Source: CANKHA01 sp040877285
GTDB lineage: Bacteria > Pseudomonadota > Alphaproteobacteria > Rhizobiales > Xanthobacteraceae
Assembly (NCBI GenBank): GCA_040877285.1
Contig: JBBDNZ010000043.1
Location: 1 to 6,567, forward strand
DNA: 6,567 nt
Direction: 5' to 3'
In this document: positions 1-5,202 of the stretch, in pieces
How positions within the stretch are numbered: the first letter of the stretch is position 1
Layout of the letters: every line of letters starts with the position of its first letter
Notes under the pieces: generated by a model
Told to the model about the DNA's origin: nothing
Seen by the model: the letters and a program-made list of their open reading frames with translations, nothing else
Databases searched by the model: none
Position numbers and translations under genes: made by a program

Positions 1-488
1 TGAGTTTCCGGCTGCCGAATATCGGGCACACCGTCCAGAAGGCGGCGGTCGACAAGGGCATCGCCAAGTCGTTCCCGCTCATCCTCTCCTCCGGCCGTCT
101 GGTCGAATACGAAGGCGGCGGCGAGGAAACCCGGTCCAACAAGTGGCTGGCCGAATTGCAGCAGGACATGTTCATCGAGATCAGTCCTGCCGATGCGGCC
201 GACCGCGGCATCAAGGACGGCGGCTGGGTCTGGGTGACGGGCGCGGAAAGCAGCTCCAAGGCCAAGATGAAGGCGCTCGTCACCGAGCGCGTCGGCAAGG
301 GCGTCGCCTGGATGCCCTTCCACTTCGGCGGATGGTTCCAGGGCGACGACCTGCGCAGCAAGTATCCGCAGGGCACCGATCCGATCGTGCTCGGCGAAAG
401 CGCGAACACGATCACGACCTACGGCTACGATCCAGCCACCGGCATGCAGGAACCCAAAGTCACCCTCTGTCAGATCAGAGCGGCATAA
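1..488 (+). CDS. fdhA: Formate dehydrogenase alpha (catalytic) subunit, C-terminal 161 residues; 5' end outside window
   Basis: This is the tail of the molybdopterin-containing catalytic subunit that oxidises formate to CO2. The reading frame is open from base 3 and ends at TAA 486-488. What is visible is the C-terminal molybdopterin-dinucleotide-binding domain of the DMSO-reductase superfamily: a FPLILSSGRLVEY segment (about residues 24-36 of the fragment), a region typical of the domain (MFIEISPADAADRGIKDG, about 56-73), an AWMPFHFGGW stretch, and the closing ANTITTYGYDP...EPKVTLCQI segment typical of formate dehydrogenases. The Tat signal, the N-terminal Fe-S cluster and the Cys/Sec Mo ligand all lie upstream of the window and cannot be assessed. 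Beta and gamma subunit genes follow directly, which supports a respiratory FdhABC (FDH3/Fdn-like) enzyme rather than a soluble NAD-linked one. An ATG or TTG inside this stretch is not the true start. Confidence 0.93.
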   Translation, partial: SFRLPNIGHTVQKAAVDKGIAKSFPLILSSGRLVEYEGGGEETRSNKWLAELQQDMFIEISPADAADRGIKDGGWVWVTGAESSSKAKMKALVTERVGKGVAWMPFHFGGWFQGDDLRSKYPQGTDPIVLGESANTITTYGYDPATGMQEPKVTLCQIRAA

Positions 489-500
489 GGAGGCTCGACA

Positions 501-1097
501 ATGGCTCGGATGAAGTTTCTCTGCGACGCCGACCGTTGCATCGAGTGCAACGCCTGCGTCACCGCCTGCAAGAACGAGCACGAGGTGCCCTGGGGCATCA
601 ACCGCCGGCGCGTCGTCACGCTCAACGACGGCAAGCCGGGCGAGCGCTCGGTCTCGATGGCCTGCATGCATTGCACCGACGCGCCCTGCGCGGCGGTGTG
701 CCCGGTGAACGTGTTCTACACCACCGCCGACGCCGTGGTGTTGCACTCCAAGGACATCTGCATCGGCTGCGGCTATTGCTTCTACGCCTGCCCGTTCGGC
801 GCGCCGCAATATCCGCGCGTCGGCAACTTCGGCTCGCGCGGCAAGATGGACAAATGCACCTACTGCGCCGGCGGCCCGGAGGCGGACAACACGGTGGCAG
901 AATACGACAAATACGGCTCCAACCGTCTGGCGGAGGGCAAGCTGCCGCTTTGTGCCGAGATGTGCTCCACCAAGTCCCTGCTTGCCGGCGACGGTGAAAT
1001 CATTGCGCAAATCTATAAGGAGCGCGTGAGCAGGCGCGGCTACGGCTCGGGTGCCTGGGGCTGGCAGACGGCCTATCGCGAGTCGATCGCGTCGTAA
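501..1097 (+). CDS. fdhB: Formate dehydrogenase beta subunit, four [4Fe-4S] cluster ferredoxin-like protein
   Basis: This is the electron-transfer subunit that carries electrons from the Mo site of alpha to the cytochrome b subunit. It has 198 residues and 16 cysteines in four groups: C13/C16/C19/C23, C55/C58/C63/C67, C87/C90/C93/C97 and C119/C122/C151/C155. This is the classic four-[4Fe-4S] arrangement of Fdn/Fdh3-type beta subunits (an extra Cys8 precedes them). A strong ribosome binding site, AAGGAGG at 487-493, overlaps the alpha stop codon and sits 7 bases before the ATG, so the start is secure and translation is probably coupled to fdhA. The protein is about 100 residues shorter than E. 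coli FdnH and shows no C-terminal membrane helix, so it should be held to the membrane only through its partners. It carries no export signal of its own. In the family the beta subunit is exported together with a Tat-tagged alpha, but that tag is outside the window. Confidence 0.95.
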   Translation: MARMKFLCDADRCIECNACVTACKNEHEVPWGINRRRVVTLNDGKPGERSVSMACMHCTDAPCAAVCPVNVFYTTADAVVLHSKDICIGCGYCFYACPFGAPQYPRVGNFGSRGKMDKCTYCAGGPEADNTVAEYDKYGSNRLAEGKLPLCAEMCSTKSLLAGDGEIIAQIYKERVSRRGYGSGAWGWQTAYRESIAS

Positions 1098-1176
1098 CAC
1101 AATAACCGGGGCCGGGCTTTCACTCGGCTCCGTTCCATCCCGCGCTCACGGGTTTCAGTTAAGGGGAGGACATGGC

Positions 1177-2187
1177 ATGATGACGCTTCTCGCGCGCATC
1201 CGTCTGGTCATTGGCGCGATGGCGCTGTTGTTCATTGTAGTGCTGGCGCCGCCCAGCAGCGCTCAGCAGCCAACAATGGTCAATCCGAACGCCAGCGCGG
1301 TAAAGGAAGATCAACTCCTGCGTGAGCTTAACCGGGTTCAAGGGCGTATCACCTTGCCGGATCAGAAAGCCGGGGTGATCGAGCAGCCGGCGGGGCGCGA
1401 TTGGCAGGAATTTCATCAAGTGACGCTGAGATGGATTGGCGCCATTTCCATCATCGGCATGCTGGCGATCCTCGTCATCTTCTATTTGACGCGCGGCATG
1501 GTGCGGATCGAAGGAGGCCGATCGGGACGGGTGATCGTGCGTTTCAACGCCTTTGAGCGCTTCGTCCACTGGATGACGGCGACCTGCTTCATCATTCTCG
1601 CCATCTCCGGTCTCAACATCACCTTCGGCAAGGCGCTGCTGTTGCCGCTGATGGGGCCGGAAGGCTTCACGGCTTGGTCGCAGACGCTGAAATATCTGCA
1701 CAATTACTTGAGCTTCCCGTTCACCATCGGTGTTGTCCTGATCCTGCTGATGTGGATTGGCGACAATATTCCCGACGAACTCGACAAGGAGTGGCTCAAG
1801 CGCGGCGGCGGCATCATCGGCAATGACCATCCGCCGGCCAAGCGCTTCAATGCCGGCCAGAAGTTGATCTATTGGATCGTTGTGATCGGCGGCGGCGCGG
1901 TTGCCGTCAGCGGCTATCTACTGATGTTCCCCTTCTACGGCACCGGCATTGCCGGCATGCAACTCGCGCAGATCGTACACGGCGTCGTATCCGTTCTCTT
2001 CGTAGCCGCCATGCTCGGACATATCTATATCGGCACTATCGGCATGGAGGGCGCCTTCGAGGCGATGTCCGAGGGCACGGTGGACGTCAACTGGGCCAGG
2101 CAGCATCACAGTCTGTGGCTGCAGCAGGAACAGGGCCAGTCGCGGCCGCAATCAAAGGCCACGCCGGCGGCCACGCCAGCGGAATAG
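1177..2187 (+). CDS. fdhC: Formate dehydrogenase gamma subunit, membrane cytochrome b556 type
   Basis: This is the membrane anchor and diheme cytochrome b that takes electrons from the beta subunit and reduces quinone. It has 336 residues from ATG 1177. Residues 1-29 look like a signal peptide with a likely cleavage site after PPSSA. A polar stretch follows (30-80), then five hydrophobic helices at about 84-105, 130-150, 176-195, 230-252 and 268-290. The last four match the four-helix core of E. coli FdnI. H131, H175, H268 and H282 are the likely heme b ligands, by analogy with the four histidines of FdnI. The N-terminal extension of about 110 residues (signal plus one helix) is absent from FdnI. 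The C-terminus is a Q/P/A-rich tail. The start was chosen because GGGGAGG (1163-1169) is 7 bases upstream. ATG 1180 is also possible; the ATG at 1172 is out of frame. The gene lies 79 bases after fdhB in the same direction and ends just before a terminator. Confidence 0.93.
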   Translation: MMTLLARIRLVIGAMALLFIVVLAPPSSAQQPTMVNPNASAVKEDQLLRELNRVQGRITLPDQKAGVIEQPAGRDWQEFHQVTLRWIGAISIIGMLAILVIFYLTRGMVRIEGGRSGRVIVRFNAFERFVHWMTATCFIILAISGLNITFGKALLLPLMGPEGFTAWSQTLKYLHNYLSFPFTIGVVLILLMWIGDNIPDELDKEWLKRGGGIIGNDHPPAKRFNAGQKLIYWIVVIGGGAVAVSGYLLMFPFYGTGIAGMQLAQIVHGVVSVLFVAAMLGHIYIGTIGMEGAFEAMSEGTVDVNWARQHHSLWLQQEQGQSRPQSKATPAATPAE

Positions 2188-2207
2188 GCAAACAGCCTCA
2201 CACCTTG

Positions 2208-2237
2208 AACGCCCGGCGGGCTTCCGCCGGGCGTTTT
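2208..2237 (+). terminator. Intrinsic terminator of the fdhABC unit
   Basis: A perfect 12-bp inverted repeat, AACGCCCGGCGG (2208-2219) and CCGCCGGGCGTT (2224-2235), encloses a GCTT loop and runs into TTTTGCTTT. It starts 20 bases after the fdhC stop codon. GC-rich stem, tight loop and T-rich tail make this a textbook rho-independent terminator, so mobB-moeA probably needs its own promoter or depends on read-through. Confidence 0.9.
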
Positions 2238-2267
2238 GCTTTGGCAGTGCAACGCATGTCACTTTAT

Positions 2268-2291
2268 CTCTCCCGTGCGCGGGGAGAGGGC
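2268..2291. repeat. Short palindromic repeat, copy 1 (CTCTCCC/GGGAGAG)
   Basis: CTCTCCC (2268-2274) is the exact inverse of GGGAGAG (2282-2288), separated by 7 bases. The 11-base core GGGGAGAGGGC (2281-2291) recurs exactly at 5159-5169. Similar CCCTCTCC...GGAGAGGG palindromes are common between genes in many proteobacteria. This copy lies between the fdh terminator and mobB and ends 26 bases before the mobB ATG. There is no T-run after it, so it is not a convincing terminator. The rest of the gap (2238-2317) holds only a weak promoter-like pair, TTGGCA at 2241 and TTTATC at 2263. Confidence 0.6.
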
Positions 2292-2317
2292 GTGCACGCT
2301 TTGCTATAAGGAATGCC

Positions 2318-2830
2318 ATGCGCATCATCGGACTGGCCGGTTGGAGTGGTTCCGGCAAAACTACCGTGCTTACCAGGGTCATCCCAAGGCTCACCGCCCG
2401 GGGGCTCAAGGTATCGACCGTCAAGCACGCCCATCATGGCTTCGACGTCGATCAGCCGGGCAAGGACTCGCACAGCCACCGCATGGCCGGCGCCACCGAA
2501 GTTTTGGTCGGCTCGGCGGCCCGCTGGGCCTTGGTGCATGAATTGCACGGTGCCCGCGAACCCGCCCTGTCCGAGTTCCTTGCCAAGCTCGCACCCGTCG
2601 ATCTGGTGATTGTGGAGGGCTATAAGCGCGAGCCGTATCCCAAGCTGGAGGTGCATCGCGCCATCGTGGGAAAACCCTTGCTGCAACCGGAGGACCCCAA
2701 CATTGTGGCGATCGCTTCCGATCAGTCGATCGTAGCTCCGGTCCCCGTGGTCTCTCTCGACGACCTCGAGGCGATCATCGACATTCTCCTGCGGCACGCC
2801 ATGCCGCTTGATGCGGCTCGGAGCGGATAA
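2318..2830 (+). CDS. mobB: Molybdopterin-guanine dinucleotide biosynthesis accessory protein MobB
   Basis: This is a cytoplasmic GTP-binding P-loop protein of 170 residues that assists MobA in attaching GMP to molybdopterin; it is helpful rather than essential in E. coli. The Walker A motif GWSGSGKTT lies at residues 8-16 right at the N-terminus, as expected for MobB. It is followed by VKHAHHGFDVD (35-45) with the KDSHSHRMAGA segment (49-59), and then DLVIVEGYKREPYPK (95-109), all characteristic of the family. The length matches E. coli MobB. The start ATG 2318 is preceded by TAAGGA (2307-2312); an out-of-frame ATG at 2313 belongs to a shadow frame. The stop codon overlaps the moeA start by one base (TAATG), so the two genes are surely co-transcribed and probably translationally coupled. 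Confidence 0.94.
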   Translation: MRIIGLAGWSGSGKTTVLTRVIPRLTARGLKVSTVKHAHHGFDVDQPGKDSHSHRMAGATEVLVGSAARWALVHELHGAREPALSEFLAKLAPVDLVIVEGYKREPYPKLEVHRAIVGKPLLQPEDPNIVAIASDQSIVAPVPVVSLDDLEAIIDILLRHAMPLDAARSG

Positions 2831-4083
2831 TGGCGCAACTCAGCGACGACTGCTTCGCCTTTTCCGGCCCGCTGCTGCCGATCGAGGAGATGGAGCGGCT
2901 GATCGCGGAGCGCGTGAACCCGGTTGCCGGCAGCGAAACGGTTGCACTGCGCGACGCCTACGGCCGAGTGCTCGCGGCCGACGTCGTTGCTCCCCTCAAT
3001 CTGCCGCCCTTCGACAATTCCGCGGTCGATGGCTATGCCGTGCGCCATGTGGATTTGCGCCCCGACGGAGAAACCCGTCTGACTGTTGCCGGCCGTGTGA
3101 CGGCGGGCCATGCGGCGGTGGCCATGCTGCCGGGCCAGGCCGTCCGCATCTTCACTGGAGCGCCCATGCCACAGGGCGCCGACACGGTGTTCATGCAGGA
3201 GGACTGCCGTCTCGACGGTGATACGGTCATTCTGCCGGCTGGGCTCAAGGCGGGAGCCAACCGGCGCCTCGCCGGAGAGGATGTGAAAGCAGGCGCCGTG
3301 GCGCTGCTGGCCGGCCGCTTCCTATCGGCGCGGGATGTGGCGCTGGCCGCCGCGCTTGGCCGTCCTGCGATCGAGGTCCGCCGGCGCGTGCGGGTGGCCT
3401 TGTTCTCCACCGGCGACGAGATCGTCGAGCCGGGTGCGCCGCGCTCACCATCTTCGCTGTTCGACGCCAATCGCTTCCTGCTCGCCAATCTCATTCAGCG
3501 AATGGGGGCCGAGGTGACGGACCTTGGCATTGTCGCCGATGACCCCAAGGCGCTGGAACGCGCCATCGGCGAGGCCGCCAGGAGCCATGACCTGGTGCTG
3601 ACATCCGGCGGCGTCTCCACCGGCGAAGCCGATCATGTGCGCACGGCGGTTGAGAAGATCGGCCGCCTGGTGTTCTGGCGCGTAGCCATCAAGCCGGGCC
3701 GTCCGGTCGCCATGGGTGTGGTGGCCGGGGCGGCCTTTGCCGGACTGCCGGGCAATCCGGCGGCCGCCTTTGTCACTTTCGTGCGGGTGGTACGGCCGCT
3801 GCTGTTGCAGCTTGCTGGCGCTCTGCCGCGGCCGCTCGTTCCGCTGCCGGTGAAAGCCGCCTTCTCCTACCGGAAGAAAAAGGGCCGCCGGGAATACGTC
3901 CGTGTGGCCTTGCGCCACGCCGCGGACGGCGGCGTCGAAGCCTTCAAGCACCCGCAGGAGGGCGCGGGCGTAATCACGTCGCTGACGGAAACGGATGGGC
4001 TTGTCGAACTCGCCGACGACACCACCGCGGTCGAGCCGGGCTCGACTGTCGGCTTTCTCTCCTATGCGTCGCTTCTCGGCTGA
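2830..4083 (+). CDS. moeA: Molybdopterin molybdenumtransferase MoeA
   Basis: MoeA inserts molybdate into adenylylated molybdopterin to give the molybdenum cofactor, in the cytoplasm. The 417 residues compare with 411 in E. coli. Family motifs appear in order: PPFDNSAVDGYA (59-70), TGAPMPQGADTV (109-120), NRRLAGED (144-151), FSTGDEI (192-198), DANR (212-215), TSGGVSTGEAD (258-268), IKPGRP (287-292) and GLPGNP (305-310). By motif position, D62, D151, E197, D237 or D238, and D268 correspond to acidic active-site residues described for the E. coli protein. The C-terminal domain IV (from about 340) is complete, so the enzyme appears intact. The ATG overlaps the mobB TAA by one base. No separate ribosome binding site is obvious beyond GAGCGGAT in the end of mobB, which fits coupled translation. 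Confidence 0.96.
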   Translation: MAQLSDDCFAFSGPLLPIEEMERLIAERVNPVAGSETVALRDAYGRVLAADVVAPLNLPPFDNSAVDGYAVRHVDLRPDGETRLTVAGRVTAGHAAVAMLPGQAVRIFTGAPMPQGADTVFMQEDCRLDGDTVILPAGLKAGANRRLAGEDVKAGAVALLAGRFLSARDVALAAALGRPAIEVRRRVRVALFSTGDEIVEPGAPRSPSSLFDANRFLLANLIQRMGAEVTDLGIVADDPKALERAIGEAARSHDLVLTSGGVSTGEADHVRTAVEKIGRLVFWRVAIKPGRPVAMGVVAGAAFAGLPGNPAAAFVTFVRVVRPLLLQLAGALPRPLVPLPVKAAFSYRKKKGRREYVRVALRHAADGGVEAFKHPQEGAGVITSLTETDGLVELADDTTAVEPGSTVGFLSYASLLG

Positions 4084-4099
4084 CGGCCAGATAGCCGAG
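4075..4099. terminator. Possible bidirectional terminator between converging moeA and the small gene
   Basis: CTCGGCT (4075-4081) and AGCCGAG (4093-4099) form a 7-bp inverted repeat with an 11-base loop, overlapping the moeA stop and ending two bases before the end of the convergent small gene. The position suits a shared terminator, but the stem is short and only a GTTT follows on the + strand, so this is tentative. Confidence 0.35.
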
Positions 4100-4101
4100 G
4101 T

Positions 4102-4392
4102 TTAGCGGCAAATAGGATCAGCGGTAGCCGTGCCCGCAAAGTCGGTGCGGAGATAGGTCCATGTGCCGGCGCGACCGCAATCGGCGACCGATGTCTCAGC
4201 CATCGACATGGACATTTGTTGCGGTGCCGCCGCCGTTTCGGAAACGGGCTCTCGCCAGCTCCATCTGGTCTCGACACGGGTAGCCGTGCTGCTAAACGCC
4301 ACACCCGAAGGTTCTTGCACGGAGCCGAGCACGTAAAGGGCCGCAATGGCGAGAACGACAATGGCAAGGCAGGAGATGAGAAATACGCGCAT
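4102..4392 (-). CDS. Small membrane-anchored or secreted protein of unknown function, 96 aa
   Basis: I do not recognise this protein. Residues 1-25 form a short Arg-containing start followed by a hydrophobic stretch (FLISCLAIVVLAIAALYVLG, 4-23), so it is either a signal anchor or a signal peptide with an uncertain cleavage site. Cys8 sits inside the hydrophobic stretch with no lipobox context. The rest is soluble and Ser/Thr/Ala rich, with a Met-rich patch QQMSMSM (58-64). A C-terminal segment holds ADCGRAGTWTYLRTDF (70-85) and ends DPICR; C72 and C95 could pair in the periplasm. The start is supported by GGGAGGG 8 bases upstream of the ATG and by a promoter-like pair further up. It sits alone between converging moeA and upstream mobA on the same strand as mobA, 94 bases past its stop. 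The gene call is good; the function is open. Confidence 0.72.
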   Translation of the reverse strand: MRVFLISCLAIVVLAIAALYVLGSVQEPSGVAFSSTATRVETRWSWREPVSETAAAPQQMSMSMAETSVADCGRAGTWTYLRTDFAGTATADPICR

Positions 4393-4410
4393 GTCTATAT
4401 CCCTCCCTGA

Positions 4411-4425
4411 CGTCGCTTAGCGACG
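4411..4425. promoter_or_regulatory. Palindrome in the leader of the small gene: operator or leader hairpin
   Basis: CGTCGCT (4411-4417) and AGCGACG (4419-4425) are exact inverses around a single central T. The element lies 18 bases upstream of the small gene's ATG and just downstream of its proposed promoter, so it could be a repressor site or, in RNA, a 6-bp hairpin with a 3-base loop ahead of the ribosome binding site. There is no T-run to make it a good mobA terminator. Function is inferred from position only. Confidence 0.35.
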
Positions 4426-4439
4426 CCTCGTTGGCCGCC

Positions 4440-4467
4440 ATTATCGCCCGGAGGGTGTATAGATCAA
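4440..4467 (-). promoter_or_regulatory. Candidate sigma70-type promoter for the small gene
   Basis: Read on the minus strand, TTGATC (4467-4462) is followed after 16 bases by GATAAT (4445-4440), matching the consensus at 4 of 6 and 5 of 6 positions. Transcription would begin near 4433, about 40 bases before the ATG at 4392. Such matches occur by chance, so this is tentative; the gene might also be read from mobA transcripts. Confidence 0.35.
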
Positions 4468-4486
4468 GCGTATACGAAGCGGGGGA

Positions 4487-5116
4487 TTACGCGTCGGAAT
4501 ACTGAGCGGCGAGTTGTTCGGCCCGGACGGCGTCTTCGGGCGTGTTCACGTTGAAAAATGGATCGATCGGGGTGTCGGGCCATTCCGCGAGGGCGACACC
4601 GTGACGCGCGGTCCACACTTCGATCTTTCGCAAGTCCTCCTTGACCAGGGCATGCCGCAGATCGTGCCGCAGCGTGACCGGCCATAGCCCGACCACGGGA
4701 TGCCGCCAGTCGCCGGATTTGGCGCAAGCCAAGGGTGTGGCCGCCTGCAAACGCGCCTGATGCAGCCGCGTCACCAGGTCGGGCGGAAGAAAGGGGCAAT
4801 CGCCCGGGACGCTCAGAACCCAAGCCACGCCCGGGGCATGGGCTGCCGCCCAACCCAGTCCGGCTAGAATGCCCGCCAGCGGCCCCGCAAAGCCCGGGAC
4901 GTCGTCGGGCACCACGGGCAAGCGGGACCCGGCAAAACGGGCCGGATCGCCATTGGCATTGATCAGCAGGCCCGCGCATTGCGGGCGTAAGCGTTCCAGC
5001 ACACGTTCCAGGATCGTCAGCCCCCCGATCTTTTGCAGGGGCTTGTCTCCGCCTCCCATGCGTCGCGCCTGCCCGCCGGCGAGTACTAGGCCGAGCGTGG
5101 GAGGAGTCGGGATCAT
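4487..5116 (-). CDS. mobA: Molybdenum cofactor guanylyltransferase MobA
   Basis: MobA transfers GMP from GTP to Mo-molybdopterin, making the guanine dinucleotide cofactor used by formate dehydrogenase and relatives. The 209 residues form a nucleotidyltransferase fold. The GTP-binding signature LAGGQARRMGGGDKPL lies at 12-27, then INANGD (52-57), DDVPGFAGPLAGILAGL (71-87), SVPGDCPFLP (102-111, the metal-binding Asp being D106), a WRHPVVGLWP segment, and FFNVNTPED (187-195) near the end. The start is placed at ATG 5116 because the family begins close to the LAGG motif. The frame is open further up to a TTG at 5158, which would add 14 residues read out of a palindromic repeat. No clear Shine-Dalgarno precedes 5116, so translation may depend on fdhD, which ends 86 bases upstream. 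A MobA is needed for the bis-MGD enzyme encoded at the window's left edge. Confidence 0.94.
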   Translation of the reverse strand: MIPTPPTLGLVLAGGQARRMGGGDKPLQKIGGLTILERVLERLRPQCAGLLINANGDPARFAGSRLPVVPDDVPGFAGPLAGILAGLGWAAAHAPGVAWVLSVPGDCPFLPPDLVTRLHQARLQAATPLACAKSGDWRHPVVGLWPVTLRHDLRHALVKEDLRKIEVWTARHGVALAEWPDTPIDPFFNVNTPEDAVRAEQLAAQYSDA

Positions 5117-5145
5117 TGCATTAGCGTTGCGACAAACGCGGTTTC

Positions 5146-5169
5146 CCCTCTCCCACAAGGGGAGAGGGC
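5146..5169. repeat. Short palindromic repeat, copy 2 (CCCTCTCCC/GGGAGAGGG)
   Basis: A perfect 9-bp inverted repeat, CCCTCTCCC (5146-5154) and GGGAGAGGG (5160-5168), surrounds ACAAG. It shares GGGGAGAGGGC (5159-5169) with the copy at 2281-2291. It fills the gap between the fdhD stop and the mobA start, 30 bases before the mobA ATG. It resembles the widely dispersed intergenic palindromes of proteobacteria; in the fdhD-mobA transcript it would form a hairpin. Confidence 0.7.
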
Positions 5170-5202
5170 AAGCGTACGCGCATCTCGCTCTTGCACCAGA
5201 AA

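Noticed and set aside
143..997. Long + strand frame (284 aa) across the fdhA/fdhB junction
   Set aside because: It is Arg/Gly/His-rich, starts at a GTG and overlaps two convincing genes in another frame: a GC-rich shadow.
1159..1830. Antisense frame of 223 aa opposite fdhC
   Set aside because: Low-complexity Arg/His/Gln-rich composition with no family resemblance; explained by codon use of fdhC.
2268..2291. Palindrome before mobB as a second terminator
   Set aside because: The stem is only 7 bp and is followed by GGCGTGCACG rather than a T-run; a perfect terminator already lies at 2208-2237.
2264..3494. Several antisense frames opposite mobB and moeA (for example 2264-2797 and 3033-3494)
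   Set aside because: They mirror well-identified genes, lack ribosome binding sites and recognisable motifs.
4216..4410. + strand frame of 64 aa opposite the small gene
   Set aside because: The minus-strand frame has a strong ribosome binding site and a signal-like N-terminus; this one has neither.
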